Of a stretch of 63,639 nt of DNA, positions 26,001-34,523 are shown piece after piece. The stretch is taken from assembly GCA_045627885.1 (NCBI GenBank), contig JAZQOM010000011.1, forward strand, positions 1 to 63,639, given 5' to 3'. The notes under the pieces were generated by a model, which made no database searches, was not told the origin of the DNA, and worked only from the letters and a program-made list of their open reading frames with translations. Both the position numbers and the translations under genes were made by a program. How positions within the stretch are numbered: the stretch's first letter is position 1; each line of letters begins with the position of its first letter. The DNA comes from CALCTE01 sp045627885. GTDB taxonomy: Bacteria; Bacillota; Clostridia; Oscillospirales; CAG-272.

Positions 26001-26578
26001 AGGAAAGATTTGATTTTCTTACAGCTCAAGTCGGTGACCTTGTTAAGTCAAAGGAAGAGCTTGAGGGAATTATTGAGAATCTCGACGATGAGATGAAGCG
26101 TATTCTCACCGAGGCAATGAAGAGCATAAACGAAAACTTCTCGAGAATATTCAAAGAGCTTTTCGGCGGCGGCAAGGCGGAGATTACTTTTGCCGACGAG
26201 GAAGATATAATCGAGGGTGATATTGAAATATTCGCGCAACCGCCCGGAAAGACGGTAAACAACATTCAGCTTCTGTCCGGCGGCGAACGCTCGCTTATAT
26301 CCATATCGCTGTATTATGCTATGATAGCCGTATCGCCGACGCCGTTCTGCATAATGGACGAGATAGAATCCGCTCTCGATGATGTCAATGTAGACAGATT
26401 TGCACAGTACGCAAAGAGATTCTGCGAAAAGACGCAGTTCATTATGATTACTCACCGCAGAGGAACGATGAATGTTGCCGACATTCTCTACGGTATCACG
26501 ATGCAGGAAAAGGGAATATCAAAGTACCTCACCATAAGCGTCGATGAGGTTGAACAACAGCTCGGTATTAAACTGTAA
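23009..26578 (+). CDS. smc: Chromosome segregation protein SMC
   Basis: SMC is the ATPase of the bacterial condensin that organises and segregates the chromosome. The 1189 residues show the full layout: Walker A GPNGSGKSN (about 32-40), a long coiled coil, a hinge near residues 500-660 (GPVSKLI to GGSFTGG), a second coiled coil, then the signature LSGGERSL and Walker B FCIMDEIESALDD. Translation starts at TTG, with GAGGTG 5 nt upstream, since the family N-terminus YLKYVEMQGFKSF begins there. No scpA or scpB is seen here. It is followed by ftsY at 9 bp. Confidence 0.97.
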   Translation: MYLKYVEMQGFKSFPDKTVFNFGKGVTAIVGPNGSGKSNVSDAIRWVLGEISSKSLRGNKMEDVIFSGAQGRSPSSFAEVTLCMDNSDGGLNDEHEEVTVTRHYSRSGNSEYYINKKEVRLRDIYELFLDTGIGRDGYSIIGQGQVAEILSPKSDTRREMIDEAAGISKFKHKKHDAEKNLAQTADNLVRLNDILGEVTSRVEPARKESEKTQKYLVLFEEQRKLEVSLWLDEIDSLAGEKEKIQNAYDSAKKNLDICNTEIEECEKGVEQLTLLSQQNSEKIEESREGIKNHEHHMSELSERKSVLENDISHYKERLAELEKEFGELDAKIKEATEKFDGEYSKGKELDEKKAKLEADIAVAQSRTEELSSKLFNIDFEIGNLGLSKELAAQDIAELNTKRSVTKANIAQLESRIAELSQSKKQDTQDAESKEKFEKAEKEKAERAKSLAQICTKLDEIDIKIKNDEQILNSAYVKMQGLMVSKAEKSKHIDMLSRMENMLEGYAFSVKAVMQSANSGKLSGIHGPVSKLISAPEEYAVALEVALGAQAQHIVTENERAAKAGIAELKAAKAGRATFLPLDTVNGRSISSADITNKNGYIGIASELVTFDKKYERIVSYLLGRTVIAKDIDCAASIARSCGFRYKVVSLDGQVVNAGGSFTGGSLSAKTGMLTRSADIEKLTAELSVILKDIDKLQAEIDSANDEKASLYAQSTKLSDEEILLKTSLAAIDAELAAISENMKDYAELRKDRESDIAKLESEIKLMNEELAKLDADADKLEEKQKSDDEISASRKEEQQNMQNENESLKNRLYDMKIELAEVTKDIENYQYSITAMAQTLELDTDSAKGYQKQISELKSKIESVNAEIKETADEIACGDKTYSNMQETVKELDAQNLEYEKKINEFTAKQKKCYGERENLIREFTRSEAKLESGQTEHDRLISRLFDTYDLTYSTAGEFRIVIENKTESGKRLSVLKGEIKKLGSVNLNAVAEYAELKERFDFLTAQVGDLVKSKEELEGIIENLDDEMKRILTEAMKSINENFSRIFKELFGGGKAEITFADEEDIIEGDIEIFAQPPGKTVNNIQLLSGGERSLISISLYYAMIAVSPTPFCIMDEIESALDDVNVDRFAQYAKRFCEKTQFIMITHRRGTMNVADILYGITMQEKGISKYLTISVDEVEQQLGIKL

Positions 26579-26587
26579 GAGGTAAAA

Positions 26588-27499
26588 ATGGGATTTTTCG
26601 ATTTACTGAAAAGCGGACTTAAAAAAACAAAGGAAGCCATATCCGGCAAGATTGACGGAATATTCAGCGCATTTTCAAAGCTCGACGACGACTTGTATGA
26701 TGAGCTTGAAGAAACGCTTATAGAAGCCGATATCGGCGTATCATGCACAGAGCAGATTCTTGACACTCTCAAACAAAGAGTAGAGGAAAAGAAGATAAAA
26801 GACCCTTCGCTTGCAAAAGAAGAACTGTATTCAATTATGACGGATATGATTGGCGAAGATGTAGAGCTTTCGGCAGATGACGGCAAGCCTCTTATTATTC
26901 TTGTAATAGGCGTAAACGGTGTGGGCAAAACGACTTCTATAGGCAAAATTTCGTCCGTGCTTTCCAAAGAAGGCAAAAAAGTGCTTTTGTGCGCCGGAGA
27001 TACATTCAGAGCCGCTGCCATTGACCAGCTTTCGGTATGGGCGCAGAGGGCTAATGTCGGCATAATTAAGCACGAGGAAAACTCTGACCCCGCCGCTGTT
27101 GTTTTTGATTCCGTTGCCGCGATGAAGGCGCGCAAATGCGATGTTCTCATCGTCGATACCGCAGGAAGACTTCACAATAAGCAGAATCTTATGAATGAGC
27201 TTTCCAAGATAAAAAGGGTTATCGACAGAGAATATCCCGAGGCAAAGCGTGAAACTCTGCTTGTGCTTGACGGTTCAACAGGGCAAAACGCCTATATTCA
27301 GGCAAAGGAATTCGGAAGTGTAGCCGATATAACCGGTCTTGTTTTAACAAAAATGGACGGCACGGCTAAAGGCGGAGTTGTGTTCCCGATATGCTCCGAG
27401 CTTCATGTTCCGGTTAGGTACATCGGTGTAGGAGAGGGAATTGACGATTTGCAGAAATTCTCGGGAAAAGAATTTACCGCGGCTATATTCGGTGAATAG
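26588..27499 (+). CDS. ftsY: Signal recognition particle receptor FtsY
   Basis: FtsY is the SRP receptor GTPase that brings ribosomes making membrane proteins to the translocon. The 303 residues contain the N domain (about 1-90) and the G domain with GVNGVGKTT (G1), DTAGRLHNKQNLM (G3), and TKMDGTAKGG (G4 region). The acidic A domain of E. coli FtsY is absent, as is usual in Firmicutes. It lies directly after smc, a conserved pair. Confidence 0.96.
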   Translation: MGFFDLLKSGLKKTKEAISGKIDGIFSAFSKLDDDLYDELEETLIEADIGVSCTEQILDTLKQRVEEKKIKDPSLAKEELYSIMTDMIGEDVELSADDGKPLIILVIGVNGVGKTTSIGKISSVLSKEGKKVLLCAGDTFRAAAIDQLSVWAQRANVGIIKHEENSDPAAVVFDSVAAMKARKCDVLIVDTAGRLHNKQNLMNELSKIKRVIDREYPEAKRETLLVLDGSTGQNAYIQAKEFGSVADITGLVLTKMDGTAKGGVVFPICSELHVPVRYIGVGEGIDDLQKFSGKEFTAAIFGE

Positions 27500-27500
27500 T

Positions 27501-28088
27501 ATGAAAATTATACTTTCATCAAACAACAGGAAAAAAATAAAAGAAATCCGCGAGATTTTCGGAGAGGGCTACGATGTTCTTTCTCTTTCGGATGTCGGAT
27601 TTACAGACGATATAGACGAAAACGGCTCGAGCTTTGAGGAAAATGCTTTTATAAAAGTCCACGCCGTATCGGCGCTTTTTCCGGATTGCGTCGTTATTGC
27701 GGACGACAGCGGAATTTGTGTAGATGCATTAGGCGGCGCACCCGGAATATACTCGGCACGCTTCAGCGGAGTTCACGGTGACGACGAGGCAAACAACAAC
27801 AAACTCCTCGCGGAGCTTCAAGACAAACCGGATAGAAGCGCTCACTATTACTGTGCCGTAGCGGTACGGCTTCCCGACGGAACGGAGTTTTCCACCTGCG
27901 GAAAGTGCTTCGGTGTTATCGCAAAAGAAAGAAAAGGAAGCGGAGGCTTCGGATATGACCCACTGTTCTTTCTGCCCGAATACGGCAAAATGATGGCGGA
28001 GCTCACCGATGACGAAAAGAACGCCGTAAGTCACAGAGGAAAAGCGTTAAGAAAGCTGAAAGAAGAATTTGACAGGAGAATAAAATGA
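27501..28088 (+). CDS. rdgB: XTP/dITP pyrophosphatase (RdgB/HAM1)
   Basis: This enzyme hydrolyses non-canonical purine triphosphates (XTP, dITP) to keep them out of nucleic acids. The ATG at 27501 is chosen because MKIILSSNNRKKIKEI is the family start; the frame also reads upstream into ftsY. The product is 195 residues. Motifs: SSNNRKK, ADDSGICVDALGGAPGIYSARF, and GFGYDPLFF with the SHRGKAL end. It begins 1 bp after ftsY and overlaps yhbY by 4 bp. Confidence 0.94.
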   Translation: MKIILSSNNRKKIKEIREIFGEGYDVLSLSDVGFTDDIDENGSSFEENAFIKVHAVSALFPDCVVIADDSGICVDALGGAPGIYSARFSGVHGDDEANNNKLLAELQDKPDRSAHYYCAVAVRLPDGTEFSTCGKCFGVIAKERKGSGGFGYDPLFFLPEYGKMMAELTDDEKNAVSHRGKALRKLKEEFDRRIK

Positions 28089-28369
28089 CCGGAAAACAGA
28101 GAGCTTATCTCAAATCACTTGCAAATACTACCGAAACGATATTGCAGGTGGGAAAATCGGGAATAAACGATAATCTCATAAAGCAGGTTGACGATGCACT
28201 TGAAGCAAGAGAAATAATAAAGCTTCATGTTCTCGATACCGCACCCGTAACGGCAAAGGAAGCGATGAACGAGCTTGCCGAAAAGACGGGAAGCGAGCCT
28301 GTATGCGCCATAGGAAAGCGTTTTGTACTCTATCGCGAAAGTGTAAACAATAAAAAAATCATTCTTTGA
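28085..28369 (+). CDS. yhbY: YhbY family RNA-binding protein (CRM domain)
   Basis: This 94-residue single CRM-domain protein is of the type that binds pre-50S ribosomal particles. It has the LKSLANTTETILQVGKSGI core with the conserved GKSG loop, which matches the GxxG RNA-binding motif, and the ALEAREIIKLHVL segment. Its start overlaps the rdgB stop. Placement next to nadD and rsfS is standard in Firmicutes. Confidence 0.93.
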   Translation: MTGKQRAYLKSLANTTETILQVGKSGINDNLIKQVDDALEAREIIKLHVLDTAPVTAKEAMNELAEKTGSEPVCAIGKRFVLYRESVNNKKIIL

Positions 28370-28385
28370 AAAAGGGTGGATTAGG

Positions 28386-29609
28386 TTGAGAATAGGTCTT
28401 TTCGGCGGAACATTCAATCCGCCGCATACCGCACACGCCGAAATTGCGAAGGCTTTTATCGAGCAGTTTTCACTTGACAAGCTTTATATCTGCACCGATA
28501 ATATTCCTTATCACAAGTTTTCGTCGCCCGAGCTTATACCCGCGCGGCACAGATACAATATGTCAAGGATTGCTTTTTCTAAAATATCGGATAAAATTGT
28601 TGTCAGCGATATGGAAATAGTGCGCGGCGGAAATACTTATACGATAGACACGGTAAAGGAACTTGCTTTGAAATATCCAGGCGCCGATATTTTCGTATTG
28701 TGCGGCTTAGATATGATAAAGACCGTACAAAGCTGGAACAGAGCGGACGAGCTTATATCGCTTGTGACTTTTGTTTGCGCCGAACGAGCAGGAAATGATA
28801 TTCCGGATATATCCGGCGCAAGAATCGAAAGGCTTGATATTTGCGCGGACAATATAAGCTCTACGGAGCTTCGCGAGATAATAAAAGACGGGAAAAGCAG
28901 TCCGTTTATCGACAAAGATGTTCTTGCGTATGCAAAAGCCAATCTTTTGTATAATACCGAAAACGAATACGACCTTGAAGCCATAAGAAAATACGCATTT
29001 GAGCACGAGAAGGAAAAGCGATATATACATACTCTCGGCGTTGCCGAATGCGCTCTTGAAATTAGAAATGATGTCGCTCCGCATATAGCGGAAAATACCG
29101 TTGAAGCGGCGGCACTGCTTCACGATATAACAAAGTCGCTGTCTTCAGACGAGCAGATAGAATTTATGGAGAAAGCCGGTTATACCGTATCCGAGAACGA
29201 CAGAGCGGCGGCAAAGGTGCTTCATTCGAGAACGGCGGCAATTCTTGCAAAAAAGCTTTTCGGAGCATCCGACACGGTTGCAAAAGCCGTATGGAACCAT
29301 ACTACGGGAGCTGAATATATGAATGTTCTCGACAAGATAATATTTCTTGCCGACTATATCGAAAAGAACAGAACATACGACGAATGCGTTGAGCTTCGTG
29401 AGTATTACAAAAAGTTGATTTCCGAATCGAAAACTCTTACGCAAAGACTTATTGCTCTCGATATGACGATGATGCGTTCGTTTGAATATACAAAAGCAGA
29501 GCTTCTTGAGAAAAAAGCGGTTATTCACAGAGATACCGTTCTTGCGGAGCAATTTACGCAAAAAGAACTTAAGCAATTCAACACTGAATTTTTACAGGCG
29601 GAGGAATAA
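28386..29609 (+). CDS. nadD: NadD-YqeK fusion: nicotinate-nucleotide adenylyltransferase plus HD-domain hydrolase
   Basis: The N-terminal half (about 1-190) is NadD, which makes deamido-NAD from NaMN and ATP: it opens with GLFGGTFNPPHTAH, holding the GxFxPxHxxH nucleotidyl-transfer motif, and has the ISSTELREI block near its end. The C-terminal half (about 200-385) is a YqeK-type HD domain with HTLGVAECA, LLHDITKSL and ADYIEKNRT; this family hydrolyses diadenosine tetraphosphate. In Bacillus these are separate adjacent genes; here one frame of 407 residues joins them with no stop. Translation starts at TTG (GLFGG begins four residues later). Followed by rsfS at 1 bp. Confidence 0.93.
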   Translation: MRIGLFGGTFNPPHTAHAEIAKAFIEQFSLDKLYICTDNIPYHKFSSPELIPARHRYNMSRIAFSKISDKIVVSDMEIVRGGNTYTIDTVKELALKYPGADIFVLCGLDMIKTVQSWNRADELISLVTFVCAERAGNDIPDISGARIERLDICADNISSTELREIIKDGKSSPFIDKDVLAYAKANLLYNTENEYDLEAIRKYAFEHEKEKRYIHTLGVAECALEIRNDVAPHIAENTVEAAALLHDITKSLSSDEQIEFMEKAGYTVSENDRAAAKVLHSRTAAILAKKLFGASDTVAKAVWNHTTGAEYMNVLDKIIFLADYIEKNRTYDECVELREYYKKLISESKTLTQRLIALDMTMMRSFEYTKAELLEKKAVIHRDTVLAEQFTQKELKQFNTEFLQAEE

Positions 29610-29610
29610 T

Positions 29611-30012
29611 ATGTTGAACGAATCCGGACAGAGAAAACAGGCAAAAGAGTGCGCGGAGAATATTGTTCGCATACTCGATACCAAAAAAGCGGCAGACCTC
29701 AAAATGATATGTGTAAGAGAGATTACCGCTCTTGCCGATTATTTTGTTATATGCACGGCAAATTCATCTACGCAGCTGCACAGTCTTGCCGATGAGGTCG
29801 AATTTGTAATGAAAGAGAAGCACTCGACGGAGCCGAGAGGCGTTGAAGGCCGTGACGGTTGGATACTTCTTGACTATTCGAGCGTTATAGTCCATGTCTT
29901 TACAAGAGAAGCGAGAGAATTCTATAAGCTCGACAAGCTCTGGGCAGACGGTGACGATATTGATATAAGTGAAATTATTGAACCTGAAGATAAGGGAGAG
30001 GAACAGAAATGA
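29611..30012 (+). CDS. rsfS: Ribosomal silencing factor RsfS
   Basis: RsfS binds L14 and prevents subunit joining when nutrients are low. The start is the ATG at 29611 after GGAGG, giving 133 residues. The conserved core LADYFVICTANSSTQL and the EGRDGWILLDYSSVIVHVFTREAREFY block are clear. The C-terminus is acidic (EIIEPEDKGEE). It overlaps leuS by 4 bp. Confidence 0.95.
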   Translation: MLNESGQRKQAKECAENIVRILDTKKAADLKMICVREITALADYFVICTANSSTQLHSLADEVEFVMKEKHSTEPRGVEGRDGWILLDYSSVIVHVFTREAREFYKLDKLWADGDDIDISEIIEPEDKGEEQK

Positions 30013-32411
30013 AGTACGATTTTGGCGAGATTGAAAAGAAATGGCAGGAAAGATGGGAAAAAGACGGCATCTTCAAGGCAAAGGATGACCACACGCTCCC
30101 CAAGTTTTACGGACTTGTTGAATTTCCGTATCCGAGCGGTGCGGGAATGCATGTAGGTCACATTAAAGCATATTCGGGACTTGAGGTTATTTCGAGAAAA
30201 AGAAGAATGCAGGGGTACAATGTCCTTTTTCCGATAGGATTTGACGCATACGGTCTTCCCACGGAAAACTATGCGATAAAGACGGGCATTCATCCGAGGC
30301 AGGTTACCGACAACAACATAAAGAAATTTACATCGCAGTTAAGAAGAGTCGGATATTCTTTCGATTGGTCGAGAACGGTTGACACCACCGAGGTAGGCTA
30401 CTATAAGTGGACGCAGTGGATTTTCAGAAAGATGTTCGATGCCGGACTCGTTTTCCGCGCGACAACTCTTGTCAACTATTGCCCGAGCTGCAAGGTTGTT
30501 CTTTCAAATGAGGACAGTCAGGGCGGTAAATGCGATATCTGCCACAGCGATATTGTGCAAAAATCAAAGGATGTCTGGTATCTCAGAATCACCGAATACG
30601 CAGACAAACTGCTTGAAGGTCTTGCTGAAGTTGACTATCTTCCGAACATAAAGCTCATGCAGGAAAACTGGATAGGCAGAAGTGAGGGCGCGTTTGTAAA
30701 CTTCTGCATATCGGGAACGGATGATTTTCTTCGCATTTACACGACAAGATGCGATACGATGTTCGGCGTAACATTTATGGTAATTGCTCCCGAGCATCCC
30801 ATTATCGAAAAATACAGAGATAAGATTGCAAACATCGCAGAGCTTGACAAATATAAAGAAGATTGCGCGAAAAAGACGGAGTTTGAGAGAACTCAGCTTG
30901 TAAAGGACAAGACAGGTGTTCGCATCGACGGACTTTGTGCAGTAAATCCCGCAAACGGAAAAGAAATTCCGATATACATTTCCGACTATGTAATGATGGG
31001 CTACGGAACAGGCGCCATAATGGCGGTTCCCGCTCACGACGAGAGAGACTACGACTTTGCAAAAAAGTTCGGCATCGACATAATTGAGGTTATCAAGGGC
31101 GGCGACATCTCCAAGGAAGCGTATACCGGTGACGGCGAAATGGTCAACTCGGAGTTCCTTAACGGTATCGCCACAAAGAAAGAAGCAATAGAAAAGATGC
31201 TCTGCTTCTTAAAAGAAAAAGGCATCGGCGAAAAGGGCGTTCAGTATAAGATGAAGGACTGGGCGTTCAACCGCCAGAGATATTGGGGCGAGCCTATTCC
31301 GATTGTTCACTGCGAAAAGTGCGGAATGGTAGGTGTTCCTTATGAAGAACTACCGCTGCATCTTCCCAAAGTGGAAAACTTTGCTCCCGGAGAGGGAGGA
31401 GAAAGCCCTCTTGCCAAAATCGATGAATTTGTAAACTGCACCTGCCCTAAGTGCGGCGGTAAGGCAAAGAGAGAAACCGATACCATGCCGCAGTGGGCTG
31501 GCTCATCGTGGTATTTCCTCCGCTATTGCGACCCGCACAATGACAAGGAATTTGCAAGCGAAGAAGCACTCAAATATTGGCTTCCCGTCGATTGGTACAA
31601 CGGCGGTATGGAGCATGTCACAAGGCACCTTATTTATTCACGCTTCTGGCACCGTTTCCTCTATGACGAAGGTCTTGTTCCCGTGAAAGAGCCTTACGCA
31701 AAGCGTACCGCGCAGGGACTCATTCTCGGTCCCGACGGAGAAAAGATGAGCAAGTCAAAGGGAAATGTTGTTGACCCGAACGATGTGGTTGACGAGTACG
31801 GCGCAGATGTCTTGAGAGTGTATATTCTCTTTATGGGAGACTACGCTTCCGCCGCTCCGTGGAGCGAAAACAGCGTAAAGGGCTGCAAACGCTTTCTCGA
31901 AAGAGTAGCCGGTCTTGCCGATATGGCAAAGGGAAGCGGTCACGACGAAAAGCTCGAGGCAGCTCTCAACAGAACGATAAAGAAAGTTTCGTCTGATATT
32001 GAGGAAATGAAATTCAATACCGCTATCGCGGCGATGATGACATTTATCAATGAGATTTACGACAACGGCTCACTCACGGTCGATGATTTACTGTGCCTTG
32101 TGAGAATTCTCTGCCCGTTTGCTCCTCACCTTTGCGAAGAAATGTGGGAAAAGTTCGGCGGCAAGGGATATTGCTCACTCGCAAAGTGGCCCGATTATGA
32201 CGAATCAAAGCTTGTTGAAAGCACAGTTGAGATTGCGGTTCAGGTTTGCGGAAAGCTTAAGGGTACCGCAACGATTCCGGCGGATGCTTCAAAGGATGAC
32301 GCGATTGCGGCGGCAAAAGCTCACGAAAAGGTTGCCGCGGCTATTGACGGAAAGACAATAGTCAAGGAAATTTATGTTGAAAAGAAGCTTGTAAACATAG
32401 TTGCAAAATAA
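30009..32411 (+). CDS. leuS: Leucine--tRNA ligase
   Basis: LeuRS is a class I synthetase with an editing domain. The 800 residues show the HIGH-type motif PYPSGAGMHVGHIKAY (about 38-53), the CP1 editing insertion (about 220-400, with a TRCDT motif), and the KMSKS loop GEKMSKSKGNVVDP. The zinc-binding pairs CPSC/CDIC and CEKC/CPKC are also seen. The C-terminal anticodon-binding domain ends the protein. It closes the long run of overlapping genes from dprA. No T-box leader is visible ahead of it. Confidence 0.97.
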   Translation: MKYDFGEIEKKWQERWEKDGIFKAKDDHTLPKFYGLVEFPYPSGAGMHVGHIKAYSGLEVISRKRRMQGYNVLFPIGFDAYGLPTENYAIKTGIHPRQVTDNNIKKFTSQLRRVGYSFDWSRTVDTTEVGYYKWTQWIFRKMFDAGLVFRATTLVNYCPSCKVVLSNEDSQGGKCDICHSDIVQKSKDVWYLRITEYADKLLEGLAEVDYLPNIKLMQENWIGRSEGAFVNFCISGTDDFLRIYTTRCDTMFGVTFMVIAPEHPIIEKYRDKIANIAELDKYKEDCAKKTEFERTQLVKDKTGVRIDGLCAVNPANGKEIPIYISDYVMMGYGTGAIMAVPAHDERDYDFAKKFGIDIIEVIKGGDISKEAYTGDGEMVNSEFLNGIATKKEAIEKMLCFLKEKGIGEKGVQYKMKDWAFNRQRYWGEPIPIVHCEKCGMVGVPYEELPLHLPKVENFAPGEGGESPLAKIDEFVNCTCPKCGGKAKRETDTMPQWAGSSWYFLRYCDPHNDKEFASEEALKYWLPVDWYNGGMEHVTRHLIYSRFWHRFLYDEGLVPVKEPYAKRTAQGLILGPDGEKMSKSKGNVVDPNDVVDEYGADVLRVYILFMGDYASAAPWSENSVKGCKRFLERVAGLADMAKGSGHDEKLEAALNRTIKKVSSDIEEMKFNTAIAAMMTFINEIYDNGSLTVDDLLCLVRILCPFAPHLCEEMWEKFGGKGYCSLAKWPDYDESKLVESTVEIAVQVCGKLKGTATIPADASKDDAIAAAKAHEKVAAAIDGKTIVKEIYVEKKLVNIVAK

Positions 32412-32445
32412 TTTTCGGTTTTATTGAATAATTTAATAAAACCCC

Positions 32446-32474
32446 TTGACTTGCAAAAAAAAATAGAGTATAAT
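32446..32474 (+). promoter_or_regulatory. Sigma-A promoter of rpsU
   Basis: TTGACT (32446-32451), 17 nt, TATAAT (32469-32474), in the 122-bp gap between leuS and rpsU. The remaining leader (to 32533) holds a CCCC stretch that could pair with the GGAGGG ribosome site; otherwise I see nothing in it. Confidence 0.88.
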
Positions 32475-32533
32475 CTCAACATCATTTATTTTTAATGATA
32501 TTACCCCTGCAAATGCGGAGGGAGGGATATAAA

Positions 32534-32710
32534 GTGGCAGAAATAAGAGTAAAAGAGAATGAGTCTCTCGACAGTGCTCTCAGAAGATTTAAGAGACAGT
32601 GCGCAAAGAGCGGCGTCCTCAGCGAGCTTCGCAAGAGAGAACATTACGAGAAGCCCAGCGTAAAGCGCAAGAAGAAGTCAGAAGCAGCCAGAAAACGCAA
32701 GTTCAAATAA
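32534..32710 (+). CDS. rpsU: 30S ribosomal protein S21
   Basis: S21 is a small basic protein of the 30S platform that assists mRNA binding. The start is GTG at 32534, as it follows GGAGGGATATAAA and gives the family N-terminus AEIRVKENESLDSALRRFKR. The product is 58 residues with a C-terminal Lys/Arg tail. It has its own promoter and a strong terminator at 32724-32747. Confidence 0.96.
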   Translation: MAEIRVKENESLDSALRRFKRQCAKSGVLSELRKREHYEKPSVKRKKKSEAARKRKFK

Positions 32711-32723
32711 AAAAGATTTTTTT

Positions 32724-32753
32724 CAGTACGGTCATTTGACCGTACTGTTTTTT
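32724..32753 (+). terminator. Terminator of rpsU
   Basis: Stem CAGTACGGTCA/TGACCGTACTG (32724-32734 with 32737-32747), 2-nt gap at the tip, then TTTTTT. Confidence 0.92.
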
Positions 32754-32760
32754 ATGTAAA

Positions 32761-32784
32761 AAGGAGCATCCGAAGATGCTCCTT
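32761..32784 (-). terminator. Terminator of membrane protein gene 32789
   Basis: Perfect 10-bp stem 32761-32770 with 32775-32784; on the minus strand the loop is TTCG (a stable tetraloop) and TTTTTAC follows. Confidence 0.88.
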
Positions 32785-32788
32785 ACAC

Positions 32789-33184
32789 TTATTTCCCAGA
32801 GGGGTTATTTGTGTTTGTAGTACCGTTTATTACGGTTTTGGGCGTAGTTGTTCCGTTATCTCTGTCTGCAAGAGTACCTGCCGAATAGATTCTGCTGTCG
32901 TCTTTGTCACTTTTATTATCTGCGACGGCGGGATTTGTATCGGAATAATCGCCGTTTGGCTTTTTCTGCGAGCTTATCGCGTAGTCGTAGCGTTGATTGC
33001 TTTTTGACTTTGTGGTGGTTGTTGTATAACCTGCGGTATCATTTTTTGCGGTTGTATCTGTACTTTTACCCGAATTGACTATCCAGGAAATAAAAGCTAT
33101 TGCCGCAAGAACTACCGCAAGTATAATGATAATTGCGGCCCATACATATCTGCCGCTTTCATAAGTTGATTCGTCGCGGTTCAT
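32789..33184 (-). CDS. Small single-pass membrane protein with Thr/Ser-rich tail
   Basis: I do not recognise a family. The start MNRDESTYESG at 33184 is preferred because an AACGGAGC site precedes it, giving 131 residues; the frame is open for 35 more codons upstream. A membrane segment lies at about residues 14-36 (WAAIIIILAVVLAAIAF). The rest is low-complexity, rich in Thr, Ser, Asn, Asp and Lys, and probably disordered on the outer face. It has its own terminator, and stands alone between rpsU and an aminotransferase gene of opposite strand. Confidence 0.6.
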   Translation of the reverse strand: MNRDESTYESGRYVWAAIIIILAVVLAAIAFISWIVNSGKSTDTTAKNDTAGYTTTTTKSKSNQRYDYAISSQKKPNGDYSDTNPAVADNKSDKDDSRIYSAGTLADRDNGTTTPKTVINGTTNTNNPSGK

Positions 33185-33248
33185 TATATTTGCTCCGTTC
33201 TGTTTTTTTGAAAATTCGTGCAAAAACACAGAATTTTCGATTTTAGTA

Positions 33249-33278
33249 TTGTCAAAGGCATAGAAAATATGATAAAAT
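33249..33278 (+). promoter_or_regulatory. Possible promoter of aminotransferase-trpS unit
   Basis: TTGTCA (33249-33254), 18 nt, TAAAAT (33273-33278), about 47 bp before the start at 33325. Confidence 0.5.
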
Positions 33279-33324
33279 GAGCCATACAATTATTTGAATT
33301 TTTGTTAAAAAAGAAGGTAATATA

Positions 33325-34515
33325 ATGGAATACGAATTTTCCGAAAAAGTTAAGCCGTTAAAGCCGTCTGCAATTCGTGAAATGTTCAAGGCTCTTTCTG
33401 ACCCGGAGATGATTTCTCTTGCGGCAGGAAATCCCGCGCCCGAGAGCTTTCCGAAAGACGAATTTGCAGCTCTTGCCGCTGAAATTTTCGCAAAAGACGC
33501 AAATAAAGCGCTTCAATACGGAATTACCGAGGGATACGCTCCTTTGAGGGATAAGATTGCCGAAAGACTTAAAAACAAATTCGGTATCGGAACGGAAAAT
33601 GATGATGTTACCGTCGTTTCGGGCGGTCAGCAGGGCATAGAGCTTGCCTGCAAGGTGCTCTGCAACGAGGGAGATGTCGTTTTGTGCGAAAGTCCGAGCT
33701 TTATCGGTGCACTTAATTCATTCCGCTCATACGGTACAAAGCTTGTCGGTGTCGAAATGGACAACGACGGTGTTATTCCCGAAAGTCTTGAAAAAGCAAT
33801 TAACGAGAATGACAATATCAAGCTTTTCTATGTAATTCCGACATTCCAGAATCCTATGGGCATTACAACTTCTCTCGAAAGAAGAAAATTCATATACGAT
33901 ATTTGTAAGAAAAACGGCATAATAATTGTTGAAGACAATCCGTACGGCGAGCTCAGATTTTCGGGTAAAAATATTCCGACGCTGAAGAGTATGGATAAAG
34001 ACGGAATTGTGATATATTGCGGTTCATTCTCGAAGACACTTTCTTCCGGAATGAGAGTCGGTTTTGTGTGCGCGCCCAAAGAAATCAGTACGAAGATGGT
34101 GGTCTGCAAGCAGGTTGCCGATGTGCATACAAATCTTTTCTTCCAAATGCTTGTTGACAAATATCTCGAAAAATACGATTATGATGCTCATATCGAGCAA
34201 ATTAAGGCTCTTTACCGTCATAAGTGCGGACTTATGCTTTCCGAAATGGATAAAAAGTTTCCGAGCGAAGTGACATATACAAGACCCGAGGGCGGACTTT
34301 TTATCTGGTGCACCGTTCCCGACAAAGTAGATATTTCCGAGCTTGTCGCAACTTGTCTCAAAAATAAGGTCGCTATAGTTCTCGGTACAACATTTTTACC
34401 CGATACATCGGTCAAAACGCACAGCTTCCGCCTCAATTATTCTACCCCGTCGGACGAGCAGATAGTCGAGGGAATAGGAAGACTTGCAAAAACTCTTTGT
34501 GATATGTTGAAATAG
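33325..34515 (+). CDS. PLP-dependent aminotransferase, class I/II (LysN/2-aminoadipate-like)
   Basis: A fold-type I PLP enzyme of 396 residues. The PLP phosphate-binding SGGQQGIEL (about 94-102) and the Schiff-base lysine in CGSFSKTLSSGMRVGF (about residue 238) are clear, as are NPMGITTS and the substrate-carboxylate Arg in SFRLNYSTP. It lacks the GntR DNA-binding domain of MocR regulators although its catalytic domain resembles theirs. The family includes 2-aminoadipate, aromatic and branched-chain aminotransferases; the substrate cannot be fixed. It precedes trpS by 8 bp, so co-transcription is likely. Confidence 0.88.
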   Translation: MEYEFSEKVKPLKPSAIREMFKALSDPEMISLAAGNPAPESFPKDEFAALAAEIFAKDANKALQYGITEGYAPLRDKIAERLKNKFGIGTENDDVTVVSGGQQGIELACKVLCNEGDVVLCESPSFIGALNSFRSYGTKLVGVEMDNDGVIPESLEKAINENDNIKLFYVIPTFQNPMGITTSLERRKFIYDICKKNGIIIVEDNPYGELRFSGKNIPTLKSMDKDGIVIYCGSFSKTLSSGMRVGFVCAPKEISTKMVVCKQVADVHTNLFFQMLVDKYLEKYDYDAHIEQIKALYRHKCGLMLSEMDKKFPSEVTYTRPEGGLFIWCTVPDKVDISELVATCLKNKVAIVLGTTFLPDTSVKTHSFRLNYSTPSDEQIVEGIGRLAKTLCDMLK

Positions 34516-34523
34516 GAGAAGTT

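Noticed and set aside
30009..32411. T-box riboswitch ahead of leuS, trpS or argS
   Set aside because: leuS and argS overlap upstream genes and trpS has only 8 bp before it; no room or T-box sequence is visible.
33100..33289. Longer N-terminus for the membrane protein at 32789
   Set aside because: The extra 35 codons have no good ribosome site and are unlike a membrane protein start; the ATG at 33184 fits better.
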